A stretch of 40,977 bases of DNA. It comes from an uncultured Lachnospiraceae bacterium (lineage in GTDB: Bacteria > Bacillota > Clostridia > Lachnospirales > Lachnospiraceae). Below are positions 31,702 through 39,706 of the stretch, in pieces (position 1 is the stretch's first letter; the number at the start of each line of letters is the position of its first letter). Location: contig CANQTG010000014.1 in the NCBI GenBank assembly GCA_947626715.1, forward strand, positions 1-40,977. The letters run 5' to 3'. Under the pieces are notes generated by a model. It was not told the DNA's origin and did not search any database. It saw nothing but the letters and a program-made list of their open reading frames with translations. The translations under genes and the position numbers were made by a program.

Positions 31702-32739
31702 ATGGGCAAGGGCTTTCGTTTCCCCGAAAAAAGAAAGACACTAACCAGCGTCCTTCTCATCACGGTGCTTTTACTTTTATCGGGAGTCTTTTTCGTCCTC
31801 CATCGGAAAAATACGCCGCCTATCCTGCGTCTTTCAGAGACCGAAGAGGCCTTTCTCCTGCCCGGCAAGAGCTTTGAGGGCCAGACTCCCGCACCCAATC
31901 CCTATGACCAGCTCAGCGTCCCCACCTACATTACCAAAATCGACGGGACTTACTTTATCGTAGACTGCTATCACGACCAGATCATCTATTCCGATTCCCT
32001 TACAAAGCCGCTTTCCCAATGGCTTGTCATGACCGACGAAATCCGCATGGGGCATACGCTCGCGGGCGACGGGACCGTCTTTTTAGCCGACGATACGGAA
32101 AATAACCGCGTCCTGATCTATGAGAAAAAGGCCGGCGTATATGTCCATACCCAGACCTTTTCCGATATCGGCATCCGTCCCCACTATGTCATCTACCGAA
32201 ACGAGGACCGGCTCTTTTATGTCTGGAGCTCCATGACCGGAGAAATGTATCTGTTCGGGCGCATAGAAGGCTCCGACCGCGTCGCGCTCAGAGGGATCCG
32301 GCGGATCCCCGCTCTCAACGGCTGCTATGTCCGCTCCTTTACGATCTTGGGAGACGATATCTATTTCGTCTCGGGAAACGCTTCCATTATCAGGGCCGAT
32401 CTTGACAGCTTTAAGATCAAGGAAATCTATCCCGTGCCGGACTCTATGGCAGGCATGATACAGATCTCCCTGATCGACGGCTATTATTATATCACCGTAT
32501 CGACCGACGCCGCGGGCAGCCAAAGCGCCGCCACCATTCTCCGCACCAAAGATCTCGGCAGCCTGATCTCGGGCGGCTATGAAGACGTATACGACGTTTT
32601 TATCGGAGGCGGCACGCCCTATTACATCACCTGCTTTGACGGGCTCTATTATCTGACGGAGCACCGGCTGCCCGGACATTCCGTCTGGAGCTTTCGCAGC
32701 GAGCAGGGAGAGCTGTGCGACGTCAAGGCCGTTTATTGA
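31702..32739 (+). CDS. Membrane-anchored protein with beta-propeller-like repeats
   Basis: A 345-residue protein with a basic start, one membrane helix (TLTSVLLITVLLLLSGVFFV, about 13-32) and an extracellular part. The latter has at least six similar strands of about 40-55 residues, each centred on a phrase such as YITKIDGTYFIVDCYHDQII, LAGDGTVFLADDTENNRVLI, YRNEDRLFYVWSSMTGEMYL, FTILGDDIYFVSGNASIIRA, SLIDGYYYITVSTDAAG and ITCFDGLYYLTEH. This is the pattern of an NHL/Kelch-like beta-propeller, used for binding rather than catalysis. I do not recognise a named family. The ATG at 31702 follows AGGGAGG by eight bases; the longer frame from 31582 starts before the promoter. Its neighbours suggest a cell-surface role. 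Confidence 0.7.
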   Translation: MGKGFRFPEKRKTLTSVLLITVLLLLSGVFFVLHRKNTPPILRLSETEEAFLLPGKSFEGQTPAPNPYDQLSVPTYITKIDGTYFIVDCYHDQIIYSDSLTKPLSQWLVMTDEIRMGHTLAGDGTVFLADDTENNRVLIYEKKAGVYVHTQTFSDIGIRPHYVIYRNEDRLFYVWSSMTGEMYLFGRIEGSDRVALRGIRRIPALNGCYVRSFTILGDDIYFVSGNASIIRADLDSFKIKEIYPVPDSMAGMIQISLIDGYYYITVSTDAAGSQSAATILRTKDLGSLISGGYEDVYDVFIGGGTPYYITCFDGLYYLTEHRLPGHSVWSFRSEQGELCDVKAVY

Positions 32740-32752
32740 GCCTTTGATCCCG

Positions 32753-33190
32753 TCAGATCATATAGGAGCCCGCGATCCTCGCCTGCTGCCGTTCCACCAG
32801 ATCCGCGATCGTCACATTGTCAACCACCTGATTGATCGCTTTCGCCAGCTCCTTCCAGACCTCCAGTGTCTCGCAGGTATCGCAGTGCTCGCATTCGTTC
32901 ACTTCATCGTCGAGACAGGCGACCGGATTGAGGCTCCCCTCCGTCAGGCGCAGGATCATTCCCACCGTGTAGCAGGAAGGGTCTTTCGCAATGCGGTAAC
33001 CGCCCTGCGCGCCCCTGACGCTTTTTACATATCCCGCTTTATTCAGGACGGAAATGATCTGTTCCAGATATTTTTCTGAAATTTCCTGCCTGTTCGCGAT
33101 ATCCTTCACTTTGATATATTCCCCGGTATTGTTCACGGCCAGATCCAGCATGACCCTGACCGCATAACGCCCCTTTGTTGAGATTTTCAT
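32753..33190 (-). CDS. Rrf2 family transcription regulator with cysteine cluster (CymR/IscR-like)
   Basis: A 145-residue winged-helix regulator. MKISTKGRYAVRVMLDLAVN, ISEKYLEQIISVLNKAGYVK and SVRGAQGGYRIAKDPSCYTV are the Rrf2 core (recognition helix about 38-52). Residues 92-106 carry four cysteines (ACLDDEVNECEHCDTC), in the region where IscR binds its [2Fe-2S] cluster; Bacillus CymR lacks them, although the C-terminal end resembles CymR. The second ATG (33190) is better placed after GGGAGG than the first (33193). It lies 52 bases after metQ on the same strand, so it is probably co-transcribed with metNIQ. A role in sulfur amino-acid or iron-sulfur control is likely; direct control of met genes is inferred. 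Confidence 0.9.
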   Translation of the reverse strand: MKISTKGRYAVRVMLDLAVNNTGEYIKVKDIANRQEISEKYLEQIISVLNKAGYVKSVRGAQGGYRIAKDPSCYTVGMILRLTEGSLNPVACLDDEVNECEHCDTCETLEVWKELAKAINQVVDNVTIADLVERQQARIAGSYMI

Positions 33191-33242
33191 CATTTCCCTC
33201 CCTTTTTCTGATACTCCGGATCCCTATCCGGGCGGGCTTTCT

Positions 33243-34151
33243 TTATCCTTCAAACGGGACGACGCTGCCTTCATAGGTGTCGTTGATAAATTTCTTGATC
33301 TCGTCGGACTTGAGTACGTCCACCAGCGCCTTTACGCCCTCGTTGTTTTCATTTCCTTCTTTTACGACAATAACGTTTACATAGGTCTTCGCCGCCTCCG
33401 AATCCGAGGTCTCGATCGCGATCGCGTCGTTTTGCGCGTTAAGCCCCGCTTCCAGCGCATAATTGCCGTTCAGCACCACAAAGGCCACTTCGGGAAGGAC
33501 GCGGGATACCTGCGCCGCTTCCAGCTCCGTAAACGTCAGATTGTGCGGATTTTCTTCGATATCCTTTACGGTCGCCTCCATGCCGGCTCCCTCTTTTAAG
33601 GTGATCAGCCCGTTATCCTGCAATAGGAGCAGCGCTCTCGCCTCATTCGTCGTATCGTTCGGGATCGCGACCGTCATACCGTCGCCGATCTCGTCCAGAG
33701 AGGAAACGGTACCCGGATAGATCCCCAGCGGCTCGTAATGGATCTCGCCGACGCTCACCAGATGCGTCCCCTTTTCTTCATTAAAGCTATCCAGATACGG
33801 CGTGTGCTGGAAATAGTTCGCGTCAAATTCACCGGATTCCACCACTTCATTGGGCTGCACATAATCCTGAAACTCCGTTACCTCAAGATCCCAGCCCTGC
33901 TGCGCCATGATCGGCTTGGCCGCCTCCAAGATCTCCGCGTGGGGCACGCTCGTCGCGGCGACTTTGACCGTCCCCTTGCTCTCTCCTCCTGTGCCCTGCG
34001 TATCCCCGGCCTCTGCCGTAGACGCCGTATCCGCGCTGTCTTCTCCCTGCGCCCCGCTTCCGGCCACAGGCTCCTGCGCGCTGCCGCACGCGGATAACAG
34101 TCCCGCGCTCAGCGCCGCCATCAGTATCATGGCTGCCATTTTCTTTTTCAT
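33243..34151 (-). CDS. metQ: Methionine ABC transporter substrate-binding lipoprotein (MetQ/NlpA)
   Basis: Extracellular binding protein for methionine import, 302 residues. The N terminus MKKKMAAMILMAALSAGLLS leads to a lipobox (LLSAC), followed by an acidic, Gly/Ser/Thr-rich linker. The NLPA fold shows KVAATSVPHAEILEAAKPIM, LEVTEFQDYVQPNEVVESGE, DANYFQHTPYLDSFN and VAIPNDTTNEARALLLLQ, which are strongly conserved in MetQ. The start at 34151 follows GAGGAG by seven bases. It is third in the metN-metI-metQ order, 97 bases after metI in a gap with a small hairpin. Confidence 0.95.
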   Translation of the reverse strand: MKKKMAAMILMAALSAGLLSACGSAQEPVAGSGAQGEDSADTASTAEAGDTQGTGGESKGTVKVAATSVPHAEILEAAKPIMAQQGWDLEVTEFQDYVQPNEVVESGEFDANYFQHTPYLDSFNEEKGTHLVSVGEIHYEPLGIYPGTVSSLDEIGDGMTVAIPNDTTNEARALLLLQDNGLITLKEGAGMEATVKDIEENPHNLTFTELEAAQVSRVLPEVAFVVLNGNYALEAGLNAQNDAIAIETSDSEAAKTYVNVIVVKEGNENNEGVKALVDVLKSDEIKKFINDTYEGSVVPFEG

Positions 34152-34248
34152 AATACATCTCCTCTTTTCCTGAATTTCTTTTATTTGAACCCTTTCGGGG
34201 TGCAAATCCTTTTGAGCGCAGATCCTCCGCCCTCTTCCGCTTTGGGGA

Positions 34249-34911
34249 TCAGCGGCTGCGTTTGTCCAGCTTGCGGGAGATCCGCGTGCCGATGACCTGC
34301 AGGATCTGTACCAGCAGCACCAGCAGGATCACCGTTACCCACATAATATCGGATTCATAGCGGTAATACCCGTAGCGGATCGCGATATCGCCCAGTCCGC
34401 CGCCGCCCACTACGCCCGCCATCGCGGAATAGCCCAGAATCGTTCCGAGCGCGATCGTCGCCCCCACGATCAGGGAGGTCCTCGCCTCCGCCAAAAGCAC
34501 CTTCACGATGATCGTCCCTAAGCCCGCGCCCATGCTCTGGGCCGCCTCGATCACGCCCTTATCCACTTCCAGCAGGGAGGATTCCACCAAGCGCGCGATA
34601 AAGGGGGCCGCCGCGATCACCAGCGGCACGACCGTTGCCGCCGCGCCATAGCTTCTCCCCACGATCAGCCTCGTCAGCGGGATCACCAGAATCAGCAGGA
34701 TCAGGAACGGGACGCTCCTGATGATATTGACGATCACATCCAGCGTTTTATAGACAACGGCATTGGGACGAAGGCCGTCCTTTGCCGTCACCACCAAAGC
34801 AATGCCAAGCGGCAGGCCGAGCACATAGGCCATCAGGGTGGAGAGCAGCGTCATATACAGCGTGATCCCCGTATTTTCTGCTAACATCAAGATCGTTTCA
34901 CTATTCCACAT
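34249..34911 (-). CDS. metI: Methionine ABC transporter permease (MetI)
   Basis: Membrane component of the methionine importer, 220 residues, five to six helices. ITLYMTLLSTLMAYVLGLPL, IIRSVPFLILLILVIPLTR and ESSLLEVDKGVIEAAQSMGA are MetI signatures. The last contains the EAA loop that contacts the ATPase (EAAQSMGAG). The start codon overlaps the end of metN by 11 bases, so the two are translationally coupled. VGGGGLGDIAIRYGYYRYE near the C terminus is also typical. Confidence 0.96.
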   Translation of the reverse strand: MWNSETILMLAENTGITLYMTLLSTLMAYVLGLPLGIALVVTAKDGLRPNAVVYKTLDVIVNIIRSVPFLILLILVIPLTRLIVGRSYGAAATVVPLVIAAAPFIARLVESSLLEVDKGVIEAAQSMGAGLGTIIVKVLLAEARTSLIVGATIALGTILGYSAMAGVVGGGGLGDIAIRYGYYRYESDIMWVTVILLVLLVQILQVIGTRISRKLDKRSR

Positions 34912-35911
34912 AATCCGCCAGCTCCTCTACTGTCAAATTCCTATCCTTCAGATACCGGATCATCTTTTCCGCCGCGGCGCTGTCCTCGGGAAACTGCAGC
35001 ACCATCTGCCCGCGCGCCGTACCGCCGATATCCTTGGTGTCCGCGAGCAGGATATTGACCGGCGTGCGGCACTCCAGCACCATATTCGCGATCACAGGCT
35101 CGAACGAGGAATTATCCTGAAATACGATACGGACGCAGCGTTTCCCATGCATTAAGGAGACGCTCCGCTCTCCCTGAAACACCAGCTTCTGCGCCGCCTT
35201 CGTCTTAGGTCTGGAAAAGACCTCCTCTACGCTGCCGCTCTCTACCAAACTGCCTTCGTCGATGATCGCCACCTGACTGCAGATCTCCTGCACCACGCTC
35301 ATCTCATGGGTAATGATCACGATCGTGATCCCAAACTTTTGATTGATCTCCTTTAACAGCGCCAGAATGGACTTGGTCGTCGTAGGATCGAGCGCGCTGG
35401 TCGCCTCGTCGCACAGCAGGATCTTGGGATTGTTCGCCAGCGCCCTTGCGATCGCGACTCTCTGCTTCTGGCCGCCGGAGAGCTGGGACGGATACGCTTT
35501 CGCCTTTTCGGAGAGCCCGACGATCTCTAACAGCTCCGCCGCGCGCTTTTTCGCCTCTTTCCGCTTCTTTCCCACGATCTCCAGCGGGAAACACACGTTA
35601 TCCAGAACGTTGCGCTGCATGAGGAGATTGAAGTGCTGGAAGATCATAGCGATCTCCGTGCGCGTCCTGCGCAGCTGGGCGTCGTTCATCCCGCCCAGAT
35701 CCCGTCCCTCGATCAGCACCGTCCCGCTCGTGGGCTTTTCCAGATAATTCAGGCACCGGACCAGCGTGCTCTTGCCCGCGCCGCTCATGCCGATGATACC
35801 GCATATGCTTCCCTTTTCGATATCCAGACTGATCCCCTTTAGCGCCTCCACCTTATTATCCCGTCCGATGAAGGTCTTTGTTACCTCTTTGATTTGAATC
35901 ATCGTTTCCAT
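34901..35911 (-). CDS. metN: Methionine ABC transporter ATP-binding protein (MetN)
   Basis: ATPase of the methionine importer, 336 residues. Walker A GMSGAGKST (about 40-48), the Q-loop around MIFQHFNLLMQRNVLDNVCFP, signature LSGGQKQRVAIARAL, Walker B ILLCDEATSALD and the switch HEM are all intact. The C-terminal NIL domain (about 245-336, SLMHGKRCVRIVFQDNSSFE onward) would bind methionine and shut the transporter off when the cell is replete. GGAGT lies seven bases before the ATG at 35911. It leads metN-metI-metQ-rrf2 from a good promoter at 35946-35974; no S-box or T-box leader fits in the short 5-prime region. Confidence 0.97.
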   Translation of the reverse strand: METMIQIKEVTKTFIGRDNKVEALKGISLDIEKGSICGIIGMSGAGKSTLVRCLNYLEKPTSGTVLIEGRDLGGMNDAQLRRTRTEIAMIFQHFNLLMQRNVLDNVCFPLEIVGKKRKEAKKRAAELLEIVGLSEKAKAYPSQLSGGQKQRVAIARALANNPKILLCDEATSALDPTTTKSILALLKEINQKFGITIVIITHEMSVVQEICSQVAIIDEGSLVESGSVEEVFSRPKTKAAQKLVFQGERSVSLMHGKRCVRIVFQDNSSFEPVIANMVLECRTPVNILLADTKDIGGTARGQMVLQFPEDSAAAEKMIRYLKDRNLTVEELADYVE

Positions 35912-35945
35912 CGCATTACTCCGTTATCTGCTCGTATATTTTTAC

Positions 35946-35974
35946 ATGATATCATATTTCCTGTGTACTTGCAA
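35946..35974 (-). promoter_or_regulatory. Predicted promoter of metN, with overlapping small inverted repeat
   Basis: Minus strand TTGCAA (35974-35969), 17 bases, TATCAT (35951-35946); transcription would start near 35939. The -10 is part of the palindrome ATGATATCAT, and CCTGT/ACAGG arms (35960-35979) flank the -35, so either could be bound by a repressor such as the Rrf2 protein of the same operon. Confidence 0.7.
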
Positions 35975-36007
35975 ACAGGATTTCTCCCGCGTTTTCGATT
36001 CTTCCGA

Positions 36008-36036
36008 TTTACAAACGCGCCTTATTTTGGTATACT
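36008..36036 (+). promoter_or_regulatory. Predicted promoter of the carbamate kinase gene
   Basis: TTTACA (36008-36013), 17 bases, TATACT (36031-36036). It leaves an untranslated leader of about 79 bases that contains the hairpin at 36058-36090. Confidence 0.65.
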
Positions 36037-36057
36037 GCTTTTATTCTCTATCCGCTC

Positions 36058-36090
36058 CCGCAGCCGACGGATTCCGGCAGGCGGCTGCGG
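36058..36090 (+). promoter_or_regulatory. Leader hairpin upstream of the carbamate kinase gene
   Basis: Perfect 9-base arms (CCGCAGCCG at 36058-36066, complement at 36082-36090) enclose a 15-base loop. No T-tract follows, so this is not a terminator; it may protect the 5-prime end of the message or control translation. Confidence 0.45.
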
Positions 36091-36121
36091 CAAAGGCAAG
36101 TCTCATAAAAAGGTGAATGGT

Positions 36122-37057
36122 ATGAAAAAAAGAAAAATGGTCGTTTCGCTCGGGCATGAGGCCCTCGGCTATACGACAACGGAACAATGGGACGCCGTCA
36201 AGAAAACGGCGAAGGCGCTGGCGGATCTGGCGCAGGCCGATTACCAGCTTACAATCACGCACAGCAACGGGCCGCAGGTCAGCATGATCCACAAGGCGAT
36301 GACCGAGCTGCGCAGGGTCAATCCCGACTATACCCCCGTTCCTATGTGCGTCTGCTCCGCCATGAGTCAGGGATATGTCGGCTACGATATCCAGAACTCT
36401 CTGCGCTCCGAATTTCTCAGCAGAGGCATCTCCACGCCGGTCAGCACCATATTGACGCAGGTCACCGTGGATCCCTACGACGAGGCGTTTTATGAGCCGA
36501 ACAAGATCATCGGCAGATATATGTCCAAAGAAGAGGCGGACGCCGAGATCCGAAAGGGCAACTATGTCACGGAGGCCTCCGAAAAGGGGTACCGCCGTAT
36601 CGTGGCCGCGCCCAAGCCGCTGAGTATCGTGGAGTTAGATACGATCCGAACGCTCGCAGACGCCGGACAGGTCGTGATCGCCTGCGGCGGCGGCGGGATC
36701 CCCGTGATCGAGCAGCAGCATATCCTAAAGGGCGCTTCCGCCGTGATCGAAAAGGACGCGATCGCAGGCAGGCTCGCCTCTGATCTGAAGGCCGACCTGC
36801 TCATGATCCTGACCAGCGTCGAGCAGGTGTATCTTGATTTTGAAAAAGAGACGCAGCGCCCGATCTCTGCGATGACCGCAGCCGAGGCCAAAGACTATAT
36901 CGCGCAGGAGCAGTTCGGCAGGGGCAGTATGCTGCCCAAGATCGAAGCCGCCGTCGCATATCTGGAAAATGTGCCAAGCGGCAGGGTGCTGATCACTTCG
37001 ATCGCACATGCCCTCAGCGCCCTAAAGGGCAGGACCGGAACCGCGATCAGCGCATAG
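36122..37057 (+). CDS. Carbamate kinase family protein, variant N-terminal motif
   Basis: A 311-residue amino-acid-kinase-fold protein aligned throughout with carbamate kinases (ArcC, YqeA), which form ATP and ammonia/CO2 from carbamoyl phosphate and ADP. PMCVCSAMSQGYVGYDIQNS, GYRRIVAAPKPLSIVELDTI, QVVIACGGGGIPVIEQQHI, DLLMILTSVEQVYLDF and RGSMLPKIEAAVAYLE are conserved family segments. Two active-site motifs differ from the norm: VVSLGHEALG replaces A-L-G-G-N-A-L, and THSNGPQVS replaces T-H-G-N-G-P-Q-V-G. This may be a distinct subfamily with altered substrate. GGTG lies upstream of the ATG. It stands alone without arcA, arcB or a carbamoyltransferase, and ends before a clear terminator. Confidence 0.85.
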   Translation: MKKRKMVVSLGHEALGYTTTEQWDAVKKTAKALADLAQADYQLTITHSNGPQVSMIHKAMTELRRVNPDYTPVPMCVCSAMSQGYVGYDIQNSLRSEFLSRGISTPVSTILTQVTVDPYDEAFYEPNKIIGRYMSKEEADAEIRKGNYVTEASEKGYRRIVAAPKPLSIVELDTIRTLADAGQVVIACGGGGIPVIEQQHILKGASAVIEKDAIAGRLASDLKADLLMILTSVEQVYLDFEKETQRPISAMTAAEAKDYIAQEQFGRGSMLPKIEAAVAYLENVPSGRVLITSIAHALSALKGRTGTAISA

Positions 37058-37094
37058 CCCTTCCCAAGAAATATTTTCAAAAAGACGCTTTTCC

Positions 37095-37123
37095 AAAAGC
37101 CGGTGCAGACGCGCCGGCTTTTT
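37095..37123 (+). terminator. Intrinsic terminator after the carbamate kinase gene
   Basis: AAAAGCCGG (37095-37103), 10-base loop, CCGGCTTTT (37114-37122) continuing in a five-T tract to 37123. Its right end overlaps the stop codon of the converging HAD gene, and the A-tract on the left lets it work for that gene too. Confidence 0.85.
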
Positions 37124-37793
37124 AGCATACCGTTCCGCTGGAAGCCGCGCCGGATATCTTTTCAAGCGTCGGCATAAGCTCCGCAAAGCTCCCGATCCGA
37201 TACTCTGCATTCTCTACGCTGCCGAAACCATAGGCCGCAAAGAAGAAGGAAACGCCGGCATAAGCGGCCGCCTCCTGATCGCCCCGGGTATCGCCGATAT
37301 AGACCGCTTCTTCGGGCTTGATCTTGTTGCGCTCCATCAGCGTCCGCATGGTCTCTCCTTTGCCGGTCCCCGTATTGCCGAAGCATTCAAAATCCCGTAT
37401 CAGCCCCGAAAACCCGTTTTTGCGGATGACCAGCTCAATATAGCCGCACTGGCAGTTGCTTACGATAAACAGCCTGTAGCGGGCGGCCAGCTTTTCCATC
37501 TCCGCGCATACGCCCGGATACGTGATATCCTCCGCAGTTTCTTCCAAGAGCCTCTGCTCATGGACGCAGCACCTATCCATCAGCTCCCGCCGCTTTTCCT
37601 TATCCGTCACATCGGCAAAGACATGCTCCGCGATCACGTCCATCGGCTGTCCAAATTCCCGCCGCAGGATCGCAGGCGTAATGACGGCGGCGGAGTATCC
37701 GGTCTCTTTTACCGCCTGATTCCAGCCCTTTGCGACGATGGGCGTAGAATCCCATAGCGTGCCGTCCACATCAAAGATCAGATCCTTTATCAT
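37122..37793 (-). CDS. HAD family hydrolase (phosphoglycolate phosphatase-like)
   Basis: A 223-residue haloacid dehalogenase-type phosphatase. Motif I is LIFDVDGTLWDSTP (nucleophile Asp9 and acid Asp11), motif II is FIVSNCQCGYIE, motif III is the lysine in TGKGETMRTLMERN, and motif IV is AVYIGDTRGDQEAAAYAG. A helical cap lies at about 18-85. This matches Gph/PpaX-like phosphatases, though the substrate is unknown. The start at 37793 overlaps the lspA stop codon (ATGA) and has GGAGGAG upstream; longer frames are only readthrough of lspA sequence. It ends inside the terminator at 37095-37123. Confidence 0.9.
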   Translation of the reverse strand: MIKDLIFDVDGTLWDSTPIVAKGWNQAVKETGYSAAVITPAILRREFGQPMDVIAEHVFADVTDKEKRRELMDRCCVHEQRLLEETAEDITYPGVCAEMEKLAARYRLFIVSNCQCGYIELVIRKNGFSGLIRDFECFGNTGTGKGETMRTLMERNKIKPEEAVYIGDTRGDQEAAAYAGVSFFFAAYGFGSVENAEYRIGSFAELMPTLEKISGAASSGTVC

Positions 37794-38245
37794 ATATTCT
37801 CCTCCCGCGCAAGGGCCGCGAGTGCCGCGCCGATCATAATGCAGAAATCCGACAGATTGAACACGATCCGGCGGAGGCGTTCCCATCTTACGCCAAAGCT
37901 GAAATAGTCCACCACATATTTCCGCCGCAGCCGGTCGTAGGTATTGCTGTACGCGCCTCCCAGCAGCAGCGCCAGTCCGGTCTTTACCAAGCGCGTTTTC
38001 TTCTGTCCCAAAGCAAGCAGAAAGAGCGCCGTAAAAACCAGCGTAACGAAAAGGGAAAGCGCCGCGATAAGCTTACGCGCCTTCCTTCCTATATCTAAAA
38101 ACGCGCCTTTATTATGGTAATTGCGAAGCAGCAGCAATCCGCCGCAACGTTCCAAAAGAGCCCCCTCCGAAAGGCGCCTTTCTACGCTGTTTTTGAGAAA
38201 CATCTCCAGCAGGAAGATCCCCGCCGCGATCCCGATATAAAGCAT
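37790..38245 (-). CDS. lspA: Signal peptidase II (lipoprotein signal peptidase)
   Basis: Membrane aspartic protease that removes signal peptides from prolipoproteins such as DctP and MetQ of this window. The 151-residue protein has four helices and the conserved blocks: RNYHNKGAFLDIG (compare N-x-G-A-A/F-F), GGAYSNTYDRLRRKYVVDYF (catalytic Asp104) and FNLSDFCIMIGA (catalytic Asp133). The sequence is divergent from textbook LspA (for example YSNTYDR instead of G-N-x-x-D-R), so it may be a paralogue. AGGAGG precedes the ATG. It overlaps the HAD gene by four bases and follows the MATE gene by 15. Confidence 0.85.
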   Translation of the reverse strand: MLYIGIAAGIFLLEMFLKNSVERRLSEGALLERCGGLLLLRNYHNKGAFLDIGRKARKLIAALSLFVTLVFTALFLLALGQKKTRLVKTGLALLLGGAYSNTYDRLRRKYVVDYFSFGVRWERLRRIVFNLSDFCIMIGAALAALAREENI

Positions 38246-38260
38246 ACGGCCTCCTTTTTA

Positions 38261-39619
38261 TCAATCCTTCTTTACGAATCTTCGGATATACTTCCGATAG
38301 GTAAAGAAAAACAATACCGCCGCAAGGCCCGTCGCCAGATAGTCCGTCACCGGCTGCGCCAGAGCCAGCGTCTGCGCCGTGTGCAGGAGCTTATGAAACG
38401 CAAACAGGATCGGCAGATACAGGATCCCTTGTCTGCTCACCGACAAGATCAGGGCGGGAAGCGCCGCGCCGGTGGACTGGATCGCATTGATAAAGACAAA
38501 GAGGATCCCCAAGATCGGCCCCGAAAGGATATAGATCCTCGCAAACGACATGCCGAACACATAGGCGTCCGCATTGTCCAAAAACGCCGTGACCAAAGGC
38601 CCCGCCCCCAGATAGCAGATCACCGTCATGACCGCGCTCATGCCGAACGCAAGGCAGAGCGAAAATTTCAATACGCTCAGATAGCGTTTCCCGTTCCCCG
38701 CGCCGTAGCAGTAGCCCAGAAGCGGCTGTATGCCCGTCCCGAGACCGATCAGCAGCATGACCACGATCATATTCACTTTCATGGCAACGCCCAGACCGGC
38801 AAGGGCCATATCCCCGTATCCGGCCATCAGATTGTTGACAAGGATATTCGACGCGCTCAGGAGAATGCTGTTAAGGGAGGCCGGGATCCCGATCGCGAAC
38901 ACGCCCGTCGCGATCCCGCCGCGCACCCCGTAATCCGTCGGGCGGATGGACAGCAGCGATCTCTTAGAGAGCAGATGGCAGATATAAAAGAGCGCCGAGA
39001 TCACATTGCTGACCGTAGTGGCTACGGCCGCGCCCGCTACGTTCCAGTGCAGCCCTAAGATCAGGATCGGGTCGAGCACGATATTCATCATATTTCCAAA
39101 GACCATGCCCGCCATCGCGATCTTGGCGTTCCCCTCCGCACGGATGATATTGCTGAAGGTATTGCTCAGGATCAGGAAGGGGATCCCGCCCGATACGATG
39201 GCCAGATACTGCGTCGCATAGCCGATCGTATCTCCGCTCGCGCCGATCGCAAGGCAGATCGGCTCCACAAAGATCCAGATCAGCGTCATCGAGACCACGC
39301 CGATCGCAAGGCCCGTCCAAAAACAAAAGGCGGAGGTCTTTTTCGCCTTTTTCTCGTTCCCCTCGCCCAGCATTCGGGAGATCAGGGACGTGCCCCCGAT
39401 CCCGAAGAGCATTCCTACCGCCATAAAAAACAGAAAGGCCGGCGTCGCGACGGAAACCGCCGCCACCATATAGGCGTCTTTCGTCTGCCCAATAAAAAAG
39501 GTATCCGCCAGATTATACAGCAGTACCATGATCATACTGATAATAGAAGGGATGATGTTGCTGATAACCGCTTTCGGCACCGGCGCATTCCGAAATATTT
39601 CTGTCGTTTTATCTTCCAT
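38261..39619 (-). CDS. MATE family efflux transporter
   Basis: A 452-residue twelve-helix exporter. ISNIIPSIISMIMVLLYNLA with DTFFIGQTKDAYMVAAVSVA is the N-terminal MATE motif of the DinF/VmrA branch. IGGTSLISRMLGEGNEKKAK and GNMMNIVLDPILILGLHWNV follow, and the second half has FAIGIPASLNSILLSASNIL and GLGTGIQPLLGYCYGAGNGK. The start is followed closely by EIFRNAPVPKAV, as in many clostridial members. It heads the unit MATE-lspA-HAD and has a promoter at 39644-39671. The exported compound is unknown. Confidence 0.93.
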   Translation of the reverse strand: MEDKTTEIFRNAPVPKAVISNIIPSIISMIMVLLYNLADTFFIGQTKDAYMVAAVSVATPAFLFFMAVGMLFGIGGTSLISRMLGEGNEKKAKKTSAFCFWTGLAIGVVSMTLIWIFVEPICLAIGASGDTIGYATQYLAIVSGGIPFLILSNTFSNIIRAEGNAKIAMAGMVFGNMMNIVLDPILILGLHWNVAGAAVATTVSNVISALFYICHLLSKRSLLSIRPTDYGVRGGIATGVFAIGIPASLNSILLSASNILVNNLMAGYGDMALAGLGVAMKVNMIVVMLLIGLGTGIQPLLGYCYGAGNGKRYLSVLKFSLCLAFGMSAVMTVICYLGAGPLVTAFLDNADAYVFGMSFARIYILSGPILGILFVFINAIQSTGAALPALILSVSRQGILYLPILFAFHKLLHTAQTLALAQPVTDYLATGLAAVLFFFTYRKYIRRFVKKD

Positions 39620-39643
39620 GTCAAAAACTCCTTTCCTATAAAC

Positions 39644-39671
39644 TATATATACAATCCGGTGAAAATTGCAA
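39644..39671 (-). promoter_or_regulatory. Predicted promoter of the MATE-lspA-HAD unit
   Basis: Minus strand TTGCAA (39671-39666), 16 bases, TATATA (39649-39644); a TATAGT at 18 bases is the overlapping alternative. AAAGGAG follows before the MATE start codon. Confidence 0.6.
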
Positions 39672-39706
39672 CTGAAATTTTTCTAAACTCAAAAAGGACA
39701 AGCCGA

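Noticed and set aside
35912-36007. S-box or methionine T-box leader for metNIQ
   Set aside because: The promoter leaves a leader of only about 28 bases before metN, too short for either element.
38114-39058. 314-codon plus-strand open frame opposite lspA and the MATE gene
   Set aside because: It crosses a gene boundary on the other strand and consists of Arg/Gln/Asp/His-rich sequence; no ribosome site.
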